64,000 nt of DNA from Affinundibacterium amnicola. Lineage in GTDB: Bacteria > Pseudomonadota > Gammaproteobacteria > Burkholderiales > Burkholderiaceae_D. The notes under the pieces are model-generated. The model made no database searches. It saw only the letters and a program-made list of their open reading frames with translations, and had not been told where the DNA came from. Position 1 is the first letter of the stretch. Every line of letters begins with the position of its first letter. A program made the position numbers and the translations under genes. Location of the stretch: contig NZ_JACOFU010000001.1 in assembly GCF_014284275.1 (NCBI RefSeq), forward strand, positions 906,674-970,673, in the 5' to 3' direction. Below are positions 47,075 to 55,975 of this stretch, one piece after another.

Positions 47075-47100
47075 TTGATCGATTATATTTGATCGATTAT
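47075..47100. repeat. Tandem direct repeat upstream of the MarC gene
   Basis: Two copies of ttgatcgattat, 14 bp apart in register, 58 bp upstream of the MarC start. Each holds the ATCGAT palindrome. It could be a regulator site. Confidence 0.4.
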
Positions 47101-47158
47101 TTACTGAGTTACTTTGGCAATCTCAATAGAATAAATTTTCCATACTGAGCACAACAAC

Positions 47159-47761
47159 ATGACCCAAGACTTTTTCCAGGCATTCATCCTTTTGATTTTA
47201 GTCACCGACCCATTCGGGAATATTCCGATCTTCGTTAGCGCACTTTCCACAGTGACCCCAGAACGTCGCTGGCGCGTGGTAGTGCGGGAATGCGCGATCG
47301 CTTTCTTCTTACTTCTATTGTTTATGTTTTTCGGCAAACATTTTTTACAAGCACTACAACTATCTGAAGTCGCGTTACGCATCGGCGGCGGCGTCATTCT
47401 TTTCCTGATTGCTTTACGCATGGTATTTCCTCAAGAAGGTGGCGTATTTGGCGCAACCGAGGGCGATAGTGAGCCATTTATTGTGCCATTAGCGATTCCC
47501 GCTTTAGCTGGACCATCTTCGCTGGCGACAGTTTTACTATTTTCGTCCAACAGCCAATCTGACGTGGTTGTTCATGTTGGCGCATTAGTTGCCGTTGCGT
47601 TGGTTTGGCTAGTGGTTTTACTCGGCGCTGAACGTATGCAGCGCGCTTTAGGGGAACGTACAATGACTGCTGTAGAACGCTTAATGGGCTTAATTTTGAC
47701 TGCAATGGCTGTCGAAATGCTGTTGGCAGGGATACGCGAATATGTAAAAACTCTGGGCTAA
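47159..47761 (+). CDS. MarC-family integral membrane protein
   Basis: 200 residues with about six membrane helices. ILLILVTDPFGNIPIFVSAL near residue 10 and FIVPLAIPALAGPSSLATVLL near 104 are the family repeats, each with a conserved Pro-rich turn. MarC proteins were once linked to multiple antibiotic resistance, but that is not supported for E. coli MarC; function is unknown. The gene converges with the CoA-transferase gene, sharing a hairpin in the 28-bp gap. Confidence 0.93.
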   Translation: MTQDFFQAFILLILVTDPFGNIPIFVSALSTVTPERRWRVVVRECAIAFFLLLLFMFFGKHFLQALQLSEVALRIGGGVILFLIALRMVFPQEGGVFGATEGDSEPFIVPLAIPALAGPSSLATVLLFSSNSQSDVVVHVGALVAVALVWLVVLLGAERMQRALGERTMTAVERLMGLILTAMAVEMLLAGIREYVKTLG

Positions 47762-47770
47762 AAGAAAACC

Positions 47771-47810
47771 ACAAAAAGAGCAGCCAATTTCAAATAATTT
47801 GCTGCTCTTT
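47771..47810 (-). terminator. Terminator between the MarC gene and the CoA-transferase gene
   Basis: Perfect 10-bp stem aaagagcagc/gctgctcttt with a 16-nt loop. On the minus strand it ends in five T. Its right arm overlaps the last codons of the CoA-transferase gene. It may also serve the MarC gene. Confidence 0.8.
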
Positions 47811-49043
47811 AAATGCTTGAATTTGCTCAAGGGTATAACCCAGTGCAAACAATACTTCTTCCGTATGCGCCCCCAGATCTGGTCCCAGCCACAATGTTCT
47901 TCCCGGTGTTTCAGACAACTTTGGACTAATCGCTGGTAATTTAACTGATGTACCATCAGCGAACTGATGTTGTTCAAACATCTCACGTGCTTGAAATTGC
48001 GCATCATTCATCATGTCACGCACGGAATAAATTTTACCGACAGGCACATCTGCCTGACGCAAACAGCTTAAAGCACTTTCTATCGTTTGGGTTTCACACC
48101 AGCTTTGAATCGCAGCATCAATTTCCGCAGTACGCGGCACACGCCCATCATTGCGCTGCAGAGCTGCATCATGTGCGAGATCAGTGCGATTGATTGCTAA
48201 CATCAAGCGATGAAAGATTGCATCACCATTACCGGCGATCACAATATTGTCACCCTCCGCAGTCGTGTAGGTATTGGAAGGAACAATCCCTGGTAAAGCG
48301 CCGCCAGTGCGCTCGCGCACAACACCAGCAAAATCAAATTCGGGAACTAAGGATTCCATCAAATTGAAAACCGACTCATACAAGGCAACATCGACCATCT
48401 GTCCTTGCCCTGCAAGCGACTCTGCACCAGCCTTACCGTTCCAGCGCCCACCAGTCACATCACGATGACGCAGGGCCATCATGGCGCCGATCACACCATG
48501 CAATGCTGCAACCGAATCACCAATAGAAATACCAACCCGTACCGGCGGACGATCTGGGTGTCCAGATACATAGCGCAATCCGCCCATCGATTCACCAATT
48601 GCACCAAAACCTGGCAAATCACGTAGCGGTCCAGTTTGTCCGTATCCCGATAAGCGCACCATGATCGTTGCGGGATTAATCGCTTTTAAATCATCGTAGC
48701 CCAACTGCCACTTCTCCAACACACCAGGACGATAATTTTCAATGATAATGTCGGCGTCCAACGCTAAGGCACGCGCGATAGTTTGCGCTTGGGTGGTTTT
48801 CATATTTAAAGTGACGCTTTTCTTGTTCCTCGCCTGCACACTCCACCACAACGAAGTGCCGTCTTTTAATACGCGCCAATGACGCAAGGGATCACCACCA
48901 TCAGGCGCTTCGATTTTAATCACTTCCGCACCAAATTCAGCAAGCATTCGCGAGCAAAAAGGTCCCGCGATTAGCGTGCCTAATTCAAGAACCTTAACAC
49001 CTGCCAAAGGTCCTTTAGTTTTGCTTAAATCTGCATTTACCAT
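47790..49043 (-). CDS. CaiB/BaiF family (class III) CoA-transferase
   Basis: 417 residues, normal length. GVKVLELGTLIAGPFCSRMLAEFGAEVIKIE at the start, RNKKSVTLNMK near 72 and VRLSGYGQTGPLRDLPGFG near 128 are the class III signatures; the catalytic Asp should be in the SIGDSVAALHGVIGA segment (about 175-185). It transfers CoA between acyl-CoA and a carboxylate; the substrate cannot be predicted. Its ATG overlaps the recR stop by one base (TAATG), so the two are translationally coupled though functionally unrelated. Confidence 0.9.
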   Translation of the reverse strand: MVNADLSKTKGPLAGVKVLELGTLIAGPFCSRMLAEFGAEVIKIEAPDGGDPLRHWRVLKDGTSLWWSVQARNKKSVTLNMKTTQAQTIARALALDADIIIENYRPGVLEKWQLGYDDLKAINPATIMVRLSGYGQTGPLRDLPGFGAIGESMGGLRYVSGHPDRPPVRVGISIGDSVAALHGVIGAMMALRHRDVTGGRWNGKAGAESLAGQGQMVDVALYESVFNLMESLVPEFDFAGVVRERTGGALPGIVPSNTYTTAEGDNIVIAGNGDAIFHRLMLAINRTDLAHDAALQRNDGRVPRTAEIDAAIQSWCETQTIESALSCLRQADVPVGKIYSVRDMMNDAQFQAREMFEQHQFADGTSVKLPAISPKLSETPGRTLWLGPDLGAHTEEVLFALGYTLEQIQAFKEQQII

Positions 49044-49639
49044 TAAGTCACCCGTCGATCCAACATCGCACGAGCAATAGTCCCCGGATCCACATATTCC
49101 AACTCACCACCCACAGGCACTCCGCGCGCCAAGCGGCTCACATGCAGACCGCGTGCTTTTAAGGTTTCGCTAATGTAGTGTGCAGTCGCCTCACCTTCAT
49201 TATTGAAATTAGTTGCCAGCACAACTTCCTTCACCTGACCATTGGTCGCACGTTGAATTAATTTTTCTAAATGAATATCTTGCGGACCAACACCATCAAG
49301 CGGCGATAAACGCCCCATCAAGACAAAATACAAACCCTTAAACGTCATCGTCTGCTCTATCATTAATTGATCGCTGGGTGATTCAACCACACAAAGCATT
49401 GATGAATCACGCTGCACATCGGCACAGGTGTCGCATATCTCATTTTCAGTAAAGGTGTTGCACGAGCCGCAGTTATGCACCATATTTAATGCATTGAGCA
49501 TAGCCTTTCCAATCTGCTCAGCACCTTCTCTATCATGCTGCAGTAAGTGGTAAGTCATGCGCAAGGCAGATTTAGGGCCAACGCCAGGTAAACGTCGTAA
49601 AGCCTCTGCTAGCTGTTCCAAACTACTTAATGATTTCAC
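49043..49639 (-). CDS. recR: Recombination protein RecR
   Basis: 198 residues. Helix-hairpin-helix at the N-terminus ([15 protein letters not shown]), a four-Cys zinc finger ([16 protein letters not shown], about 57-72) and a Toprim domain with [15 protein letters not shown]. It works with RecO in loading RecA at gaps. It follows ybaB after 86 bp, in the conserved dnaX-ybaB-recR order. Confidence 0.97.
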   Translation of the reverse strand: MKSLSSLEQLAEALRRLPGVGPKSALRMTYHLLQHDREGAEQIGKAMLNALNMVHNCGSCNTFTENEICDTCADVQRDSSMLCVVESPSDQLMIEQTMTFKGLYFVLMGRLSPLDGVGPQDIHLEKLIQRATNGQVKEVVLATNFNNEGEATAHYISETLKARGLHVSRLARGVPVGGELEYVDPGTIARAMLDRRVT

Positions 49640-49725
49640 GCGGCGACCTCAATGAAAGAAGCGCATCAAAATTTGATGCGCTCCGAAATAAATTAGAACA
49701 AAAAACGAACTAGAAAAGCGGCAAC

Positions 49726-50052
49726 TTAAAACGGCATCTTAAAGCCCGGCGGCAAAGGCATTCCAGCTGTCAAGCCAGCCATTTTCTCTTGGCTGGTTGC
49801 TTCTGCTTTACGTACCGCATCATTAAAAGCAGCAGCCACCAAGTCTTCCAACATATCTTTATCGTCAGCCAACAAAGATGGATCGATGGTTACGCGCTTA
49901 ACGTCGTTCTTACAGGTCATGACCACACGTACCAAACCTGCACCAGACTGCCCCTCAACTTCAACCAAGGCCAATTGATCTTGCGCTTTTTTCATATTGT
50001 CTTGCATCGCTTGCGCTTGTTTCATTAAACCTGCAAGTTGATTTTTCATCAT
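49726..50052 (-). CDS. ybaB: YbaB/EbfC-family DNA-binding protein
   Basis: 108 residues, dimeric nucleoid-associated protein. The N-terminal helix [24 protein letters not shown] and the C-terminal Met/Pro-rich [17 protein letters not shown] end are characteristic. It lies between dnaX (78 bp upstream) and recR, the order seen across proteobacteria. Confidence 0.96.
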   Translation of the reverse strand: MMKNQLAGLMKQAQAMQDNMKKAQDQLALVEVEGQSGAGLVRVVMTCKNDVKRVTIDPSLLADDKDMLEDLVAAAFNDAVRKAEATSQEKMAGLTAGMPLPPGFKMPF

Positions 50053-50130
50053 AATAAATTCTCCTAAGTAAAATAAGTAAAGGACGTTTTGGCATCACCA
50101 TACATCGATGGAAGAGCAGCAAAACCTCCA

Positions 50131-52398
50131 CTAAATTGGACGTACACTGCCAGTCAAAATACTGGCACCAAATTCACGCATTAAGGTCTGCACAAAATTA
50201 TCCGATTGTATCGCTTGCTCTGCTTGAACTTGACGTTCGGCACGTTCAGCAACCGCTTGCGCATTGGCAGTCTGCTCAACAGCACCAATCTCAAAATCAA
50301 TTCGGATCTCACGCCCAGCATCAGCAAAACGTTCGTTTAAAGCGGCAGTCAGTTTTTCACCACTTCCAGCCGACAATAATGTCTGCAATGGCACACATAA
50401 TTTAAACAGAATTGCATTCCCATTGATGCCGCAATGCTTCAATTCACTTTGCTGTGCCAATTGCTGCGCCACGCCGCGCAATGGCAAGGAAGCTGCAAGC
50501 TTGGGCCAATGTCCATCCCAGCTAATTTCGGCTATCGGCATTAATTGCAGAGGCTTACTAACTAGTGCAGCAGGCGCGACAAGAATATCTTCTGTTTCCT
50601 CTATCGCTGCCACCTGCGATGCTATTTCTGGAATCACCGGAACCTGAGTTGTCTCATGGAGTGCTGGAGCTTCTGCAACCAAAGAAATCACATTTGCCTG
50701 TGCGATCGACTCAAGTGGCAATTCAGCAGAAGCTTCCTCAGTCCAATAATCAGCTTCTTGAATATCTTTACGACGACCTGTTGGCGGAGTTACTTGTGTT
50801 GCTTGCGCTTCAAATTCAAGGTCATCCCAAGGCGGCGGCATCGGATTATCGTCCACATAGTTTGGCAAACTGCTTGCAGAACTATGCTGTACGACTGAAG
50901 CTGGCGTAATGACAGATTCACTCTTCATTGGCAACACAGGTTCCGCTACCACTGATTGCAGCACAGGAGATTGTTGATTCACTTGTTTCTTACCACCACC
51001 TGCCCGCGCTGCTGCAAGCGCTGCCATCGCTGGACTCATGGGCTTGGCGGCGGGTGTAACACTGTGAGTCTCAGGCGATGCTACTGTGATAGTTGACGCC
51101 GCAGGAGCTAACACAGGTTCAGCTGTAGCTATTGGCGTCGTCGTTTGTACTGATATTGGAGAACTAGTCGAACTTGTCGGCGACGCAATTGAAGCACGTA
51201 CAGGAGTTTGACTTGGTAAAGATGGGCTTGGACGCGCCGCCGCTGTTGCTTGTATTGCTACCGGACGATTTGAACCCACACCACCTGCACCACCGCTAGT
51301 CACAGCTGCCGCCGACGCAGGTCGAAATGCCAACATGCGCAGTAAAGTCATACTAAATCCTGCATACTCATCAGGCGCTAAGCCAATTTCATTTCGGCCA
51401 TGTACTGCAATTTGATAAAACAGCTGAACTTCTTCTTTACTCAGGCTCTGAGCCAGGCGCAATAATTCAGTCCGCTCGGGCAGGTCATCAGCCAGAGCAG
51501 CAGGCACCATTTGCGCAATGGCGATTTGATGCAACATACTGCCCAAATCTTGCAAAGCCGCTTTATACGACAAGCTACGCGCCGACATTTCGTCCGACAC
51601 AGCCAATAAAGCCGCACCATCTTCTGCAACCAAGGCATCTAACAAACGAATTAAATACGATTGATCTAAGGCACCGAGCATACTTTGCACAGCATCTAAA
51701 CTAACTTTTCCAGCTGCATACGCAATTGCCTGATCGGTAAGAGATAAGGCATCTCGCATAGATCCATGTGCACCTTGCGCTAACAAACGTAAAGCAGGTA
51801 CCTCAAATTCAATCTGTTCTTGCCCCAAAATATTTTCCAAATGCCCAACGATGTGTCCAGGCGGCATTTGCTTCAGATTAAATTGCAGGCAACGAGATAA
51901 AACCGTAACAGGAATTTTTTGTGGATCGGTGGTCGCCAAAATAAACTTCACATGCTCAGGCGGCTCTTCCAAGGTCTTCAACATCGAGTTGAAAGCATGG
52001 TTGGTCAGCATATGCACCTCGTCTATCATATAGACTTTGAAGCGTGCATTGGAAGGTGCGTAGATTGCTTGTTCAAGCAAAGATGCCATCTCATCGACAC
52101 CACGATTTGATGCCGCATCCATTTCTATGTAATCAACAAAACGTCCTGCATCAATCGAAGTGCATGCATCGCAAACGCCACAAGGCTGCGACGTAATACC
52201 TTTTTCACAGTTAAAGGATTTTGCCAAAATGCGGGATAAAGTTGTTTTACCAACACCGCGTGTGCCAGTAAACAAATAAGCGTGATGTAAACGTTGCTGT
52301 TCGAGCGCGTGACTTAAAGCACGCACCACATGTTCTTGACCAACCAAGGTTTCAAAACTTTTTGGGCGATATTTTCGGGCGAGGACTTGATAGGACAT
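50131..52398 (-). CDS. dnaX: DNA polymerase III subunits gamma/tau
   Basis: 755 residues, tau-length clamp-loader ATPase. Walker A GTRGVGKTT near residue 45, a four-Cys zinc module (CEKGITSQPCGVCDAC), DEVHML Walker B and the SRC sensor in TVLSRCLQFNL. Residues about 370-580 are a Pro/Ala/Ser/Val-rich linker, and the rest is the C-terminal domain that should bind the polymerase alpha subunit. I see no A-AAA-AAG frameshift signal in the linker, so a short gamma form by programmed frameshift is not supported. The SRP RNA lies upstream on the same strand. Confidence 0.97.
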   Translation of the reverse strand: MSYQVLARKYRPKSFETLVGQEHVVRALSHALEQQRLHHAYLFTGTRGVGKTTLSRILAKSFNCEKGITSQPCGVCDACTSIDAGRFVDYIEMDAASNRGVDEMASLLEQAIYAPSNARFKVYMIDEVHMLTNHAFNSMLKTLEEPPEHVKFILATTDPQKIPVTVLSRCLQFNLKQMPPGHIVGHLENILGQEQIEFEVPALRLLAQGAHGSMRDALSLTDQAIAYAAGKVSLDAVQSMLGALDQSYLIRLLDALVAEDGAALLAVSDEMSARSLSYKAALQDLGSMLHQIAIAQMVPAALADDLPERTELLRLAQSLSKEEVQLFYQIAVHGRNEIGLAPDEYAGFSMTLLRMLAFRPASAAAVTSGGAGGVGSNRPVAIQATAAARPSPSLPSQTPVRASIASPTSSTSSPISVQTTTPIATAEPVLAPAASTITVASPETHSVTPAAKPMSPAMAALAAARAGGGKKQVNQQSPVLQSVVAEPVLPMKSESVITPASVVQHSSASSLPNYVDDNPMPPPWDDLEFEAQATQVTPPTGRRKDIQEADYWTEEASAELPLESIAQANVISLVAEAPALHETTQVPVIPEIASQVAAIEETEDILVAPAALVSKPLQLMPIAEISWDGHWPKLAASLPLRGVAQQLAQQSELKHCGINGNAILFKLCVPLQTLLSAGSGEKLTAALNERFADAGREIRIDFEIGAVEQTANAQAVAERAERQVQAEQAIQSDNFVQTLMREFGASILTGSVRPI

Positions 52399-52786
52399 CT
52401 GGCAATTTTACCTTATTCTTGCGCGCAAAAAATCGCGATTGATCGATGAGAAATATCTCAGTCTAGCGTATTTAATTTTAGTAATTGACGAGTACCAGCT
52501 AACATTAACGATGAATCTGATTGAGATTGTTTGCTGGTTTATTTATTCTCTGACTCTATAGCTAAGTTATAAGAAGCAAAGCACATCAAGACGCTGCTGC
52601 ATTTTAAAGAATTTTACGCAGATCCGCAGCTCTATTTTATGTGGATATAAGAATAATGGCGCAATCCTGCTTCTACATTACACATCAAGAAAAGCGTAAC
52701 AAAGGCAAGTCACATAGAACTACATTAATCTAAAGAGTAGGAAGTTTCAGAAAGAACTGAGATTTCGGAGCGAGTCCAAGATAGAA
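52399..52786. other. Intergenic region between SRP RNA and dnaX
   Basis: 388 bp, AT-rich, with no reading frame worth reporting. It lies downstream of the SRP RNA and upstream of dnaX on the minus strand, so it must contain the RNA's 3' end/terminator and the dnaX promoter; I see no clear terminator hairpin or consensus promoter. Confidence 0.5.
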
Positions 52787-52888
52787 AGGGGCGAGCCTGA
52801 TCTGCGGCACTTACGGGAAATGACTGTGGCTGCTTCGTTCCCGACCTGACCAGATTGGTCACGCCGCAATGCGCAGGGGCCCGCCAAG
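52787..52888 (-). ncRNA. ffs: Signal recognition particle RNA (4.5S RNA)
   Basis: About 100 nt on the minus strand. The conserved apical SRP domain is clear: GGTCAGGTCGGGAACGAAGC then AGCC, containing the GGAA-type tetraloop neighbourhood and the asymmetric loop that binds Ffh. The ends pair (GGCGGGCC at the 5' side with GGCTCGCC at the 3' side). It works with Ffh and FtsY to target membrane proteins. A TATAAT lies a few bases upstream. The position upstream of dnaX matches other betaproteobacteria. End coordinates are good to a few bases. Confidence 0.93.
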
Positions 52889-52892
52889 CCGC

Positions 52893-52898
52893 ATTATA
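52893..52898 (-). promoter_or_regulatory. -10 element of the SRP RNA promoter
   Basis: On the minus strand this reads TATAAT, the consensus -10 hexamer, ending about 6 nt before the predicted SRP RNA 5' end. No good -35 hexamer is found at the expected distance. Confidence 0.65.
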
Positions 52899-52952
52899 GC
52901 GCATTGCTCACCGTTCGTGAGTGAAAAATCACAGCACCGACAAAACCACCAA

Positions 52953-54437
52953 CTAGATACCTAACTCTTGCCAGATATGATCTATACGTTTTTTGACTTC
53001 CGGTGACATCTGAATTGTTGTACCCCATTCACGTGTAGTCTCACCCGGCCATTTATTCGTCGCATCCAAACCCATCTTACTTCCTAAGCCACTAATAGGC
53101 GATGCAAAGTCCAAGTAATCAATCGGCGTATTATCCACCATAGTGGTATCACGGATAGGATCAACTCTGGTTGTAATCGCCCAAATGACTTCTTTCCAAT
53201 CTCGAATATTGACGTCTTCATCCACCACAATAATAAATTTAGTGTACATAAATTGACGCAAAAAACTCCAAACACCAAACATCACACGCTTAGCATGACC
53301 AGCATAAGATTTTTTCATTTGCACGACAGCCATCCGATAACTACATCCTTCAGGTGGCAAGTAAAAATCTGTTATTTCAGGAAATTGTTTTTGTAGCAGT
53401 GGGATAAACACTTCATTTAACGCGACGCCAAGTACGGCAGGCTCATCCGGTGGCTTTCCAGTATAAGTCGAATGATAAATTGGATCTCGGCGCATCGTAA
53501 TTCTATCAATCGTAAACACCGGAAAACTATCCTGCTCATTGTAGTAGCCGGTGTGATCGCCGTATGGGCCTTCCAATGCATGCTCATATCCACTAGGATG
53601 AGACTCATCAGGATATATATGCCCTTCTAGTACAATTTCTGCCGACGCAGGGACTCTAAGCTCACTACCAATCGCCTTCACTAACTCGGTTCGACTACCA
53701 CGCAATAATCCTGCAAACTGGTATTCAGACAAACTATCGGGCACTGGCGTTACGGCACCTAAAATAGTCGCCGGATCTGCCCCCAAAGCAACTGCAATGG
53801 GATACGGTTGTCCTTTAGTGGCCAAAGCATGCTCACGAAAATCTAATGCACCACCACGATGTGCTAACCATCGCATAATCACTTTATTTCGACTTAAGAC
53901 CTGCTGTCGATAGATTCCTAAGTTCTGACGTTTTTTATGCGGTCCTTTCGTAATCACCAAGCCCCAAGTAATCAAAGGCGCCACATCACCTGGCCAGCAA
54001 TGTTGAATCGGCAATCGTCCAAGGTCGACATCGTTACCCTCCCAAACAATTTCCTGACAAGGCGCACCACGTAGCTCTTTTGGCGCCATGTCCCATACAG
54101 CTTTGACGAGAGAACCAAGACCGAGAATATCTTTAAAACCTTTTGGTGGCTCAGGTTCTTTTAAAGACGAAAGAACATGTCCAATTTTTCGTAGCTCGCT
54201 AATGTCATTCGCCCCCATTCCCATTGCCACTCGCTTGGGTGTGCCAAATAGATTTCCCAAAACAGGTATTGTGTGACCAGTGGGATTGGTAAACAACAAT
54301 GCTGGACCTTCCGCTCGCAAGGTACGATCACAAATTTCGGTCATCTCCAAAATCGGCGAGATTGGTGTAACTATTTGTTTTAATTCATTTTGTTGCTGCA
54401 ATTGGGAAATAAAATCCCTTAAATCTGAATATTTCAT
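52953..54437 (-). CDS. ubiD: UbiD-family decarboxylase (3-octaprenyl-4-hydroxybenzoate carboxy-lyase)
   Basis: 494 residues, the usual UbiD length. It decarboxylates octaprenyl-hydroxybenzoate in ubiquinone synthesis, using prenylated FMN supplied by Ubi[22 protein letters not shown] at the start and the pocket residues in [22 protein letters not shown] and [17 protein letters not shown] (Glu/Asp/Arg) match the family. ubiX is not nearby. The gene ends 55 bp before the -10 of the SRP RNA. Confidence 0.95.
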   Translation of the reverse strand: MKYSDLRDFISQLQQQNELKQIVTPISPILEMTEICDRTLRAEGPALLFTNPTGHTIPVLGNLFGTPKRVAMGMGANDISELRKIGHVLSSLKEPEPPKGFKDILGLGSLVKAVWDMAPKELRGAPCQEIVWEGNDVDLGRLPIQHCWPGDVAPLITWGLVITKGPHKKRQNLGIYRQQVLSRNKVIMRWLAHRGGALDFREHALATKGQPYPIAVALGADPATILGAVTPVPDSLSEYQFAGLLRGSRTELVKAIGSELRVPASAEIVLEGHIYPDESHPSGYEHALEGPYGDHTGYYNEQDSFPVFTIDRITMRRDPIYHSTYTGKPPDEPAVLGVALNEVFIPLLQKQFPEITDFYLPPEGCSYRMAVVQMKKSYAGHAKRVMFGVWSFLRQFMYTKFIIVVDEDVNIRDWKEVIWAITTRVDPIRDTTMVDNTPIDYLDFASPISGLGSKMGLDATNKWPGETTREWGTTIQMSPEVKKRIDHIWQELGI

Positions 54438-54510
54438 CTTTTTTTACGAATTCAGTTGATCAAAGAGTTTACTTAAAATACTTAGCCAAGTAATTGATTT
54501 CATTAGGTTT

Positions 54511-54525
54511 TGCTGCATTGCAGCA
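54511..54525. repeat. Perfect palindrome upstream of ubiD
   Basis: tgctgca-t-tgcagca, 74 bp upstream of the ubiD start. A one-base centre makes it more likely a protein-binding site than an RNA hairpin. Confidence 0.4.
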
Positions 54526-54747
54526 CGAAAAGTAAGATCCAAAAGTTATTAAGAACTCGATTTATAGTATTGACTCGATATAAATGCACACCTACAATTC
54601 GCCCAACTTTGAAAACTACTGGATTGATTAACAGTAATATTTTGAAGTTTAGTTCGAGTTCATCGCTTAATGTAAATGACAGAACTCAACTTTGGGACTC
54701 GGGATCTCATGTATGAGTAAGGACAAAAAATCTCCTTACCTCAAATC

Positions 54748-54865
54748 AGGCGAAAGCCTCAACCCGAATATCGTTATTTATTCTTTTCTGCCATGCCATC
54801 GCAAGACCGAAAAGAATGAAGAACTCCGGCGTCTTAGTTTGACATTGTATGTCAACACCAAGACG
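54748..54865 (+). promoter_or_regulatory. Candidate structured leader before the lytic transglycosylase gene
   Basis: Three inverted repeats in a row: aggc-gaaa-gcct with a GNRA-type tetraloop (54748-54759); ttcttttc/gaaaagaa (54781-54788 and 54809-54816); and a long imperfect stem (54830-54865) pairing cgtctt..ttgaca with tgtcaa..aagacg around a 5-nt loop. They end 80 bp before the start codon, which has a strong AGGAGG. I do not recognise a riboswitch class. TTGACA within the third stem could also be a -35 element. Confidence 0.4.
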
Positions 54866-54945
54866 ATGTTTCTGATTCGTAGATGAGCATGTTTCGCCAT
54901 TACTGGTAAATATGCGTGACACTTCTCGACAATTCAGGAGGTTGT

Positions 54946-55887
54946 ATGCTTCAAAATTTAATTCTAACAGCTCGCTCTCCAAGCAAGTGTATATCTGCAG
55001 AAAAAGAGCTTGCTCGTCTATTAGCTAGCAAGTCAAAGGTCAATGTACTTACCACCATATTACATCTTACATCTGGCTTGGGTTTAATCGCATTGGTTGT
55101 ACTTGGTAGCATGTTTGTAAATCCAGACCTAGCGGAAAAATTCCGTGTTTTGTCGCCATTTAGCGATGACACCACGATCGCAGTTGAAGACAAAGTAGCG
55201 GAACCAAACTTAGCGCTACTGATGGCTACTCCTCAGTTAGTTAGTCAAGTTGGCGACGTAGAAACTGGTGCAAACGCAAGTAGTGAGGGCAATTACCAAA
55301 ACTTAATCGGTACGCAGCGTCAACAACAACTGGTAACCAATTGGCTGTCAAAACGCTATCGCGTCGCAGATGAAGCAATCGATATGCTTGTCTCTGCTAC
55401 TTACCTCACTGCAAAAGAAACCAAATTAGATCCCTTGTTGATCTTATCGGTTATCGCAATTGAATCACGTTTCAACCCATTTTCAGAGAGCCCGGTTGGC
55501 GCCCAAGGATTAATGCAAGTGATGTCCAAAGTACATCATGAAAAATTCTCTGATTTAGGTGGTATCAAAGCTGCACTCAATCCCGTAGCCAATATCAAGG
55601 TTGGCGCAATGATTCTCAAAGAGTATGTTAACAGTGCAGGTTCTGTTGAAGCTGGTTTGAAGCGTTATGTCGGCGCTGCTGATATGGAAACAGATGGCGG
55701 CTATGGAGGCTTAGTGATGGCCGAGTACAAACGCCTAAAAGATGTCGCTGCTGGCAAATCCGTATCGATTTACTCGACAACCGCGAAACCAAGTATGATT
55801 TCACGACCACAGGACGTTAACGATAAACGTCCAGATGAAATCACGCAACAAGCATCTATGAACACAGATCAAATTGCAGGAATCTAA
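54946..55887 (+). CDS. Lytic transglycosylase (SLT domain), membrane-anchored
   Basis: 313 residues from the ATG at 54946, chosen because AGGAGG (54936-54941) lies 4 nt upstream; an ATG at 54916 is in frame but has no such site. One membrane helix at about 33-57 (LTTILHLTSGLGLIALVVLGSMFV) anchors a periplasmic enzyme. The SLT domain (about 150-260) has the catalytic Glu173 in AIESRFNPFSES, GAQGLMQVMS and NIKVGAMILKEYV. It cleaves peptidoglycan to 1,6-anhydro-MurNAc products. It ends at a terminator before the LysR gene. Confidence 0.9.
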   Translation: MLQNLILTARSPSKCISAEKELARLLASKSKVNVLTTILHLTSGLGLIALVVLGSMFVNPDLAEKFRVLSPFSDDTTIAVEDKVAEPNLALLMATPQLVSQVGDVETGANASSEGNYQNLIGTQRQQQLVTNWLSKRYRVADEAIDMLVSATYLTAKETKLDPLLILSVIAIESRFNPFSESPVGAQGLMQVMSKVHHEKFSDLGGIKAALNPVANIKVGAMILKEYVNSAGSVEAGLKRYVGAADMETDGGYGGLVMAEYKRLKDVAAGKSVSIYSTTAKPSMISRPQDVNDKRPDEITQQASMNTDQIAGI

Positions 55888-55920
55888 AAAATTTTCTAGC
55901 AATCCTTGATGTTTGAAAGG

Positions 55921-55957
55921 CGCACCACATAGATCAATACTATATGGTGCGTTTTTT
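55921..55957 (+). terminator. Terminator of the lytic transglycosylase gene
   Basis: Stem cgcaccacat/atatggtgcg with one mismatch and a T-run, 34 nt after the stop codon, in the gap before the converging LysR gene. Confidence 0.85.
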
Positions 55958-55975
55958 ATTGGCACTCCATGTCAA

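Larger units (their letters stand above)
54438..54945. other. Long divergent intergenic region with repeats and hairpins
   Basis: 508 bp between ubiD (minus) and the lytic transglycosylase gene (plus). It holds a perfect palindrome tgctgca-t-tgcagca at 54511-54525 and three consecutive hairpins at 54748-54865 described separately. A short ORF at 54692-54886 lies over the hairpins and does not look like protein. Both gene promoters must be here; no strong consensus pair is evident. Confidence 0.6.

Noticed and set aside
50500..51100. Possible programmed frameshift in dnaX
   Set aside because: No A-AAA-AAG-type slippery sequence in the linker; the closest (GGTAAGAAACAAG on the minus strand) does not fit.
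54692..54886. Plus-strand ORF of 64 codons
   Set aside because: It coincides with the consecutive hairpins, lacks a ribosome binding site and has no protein-like character.
54746..54982. Minus-strand ORF ending in a hydrophobic then basic segment, reminiscent of a sorting tail
   Set aside because: It has no PEP motif and overlaps the lytic transglycosylase start; chance resemblance.
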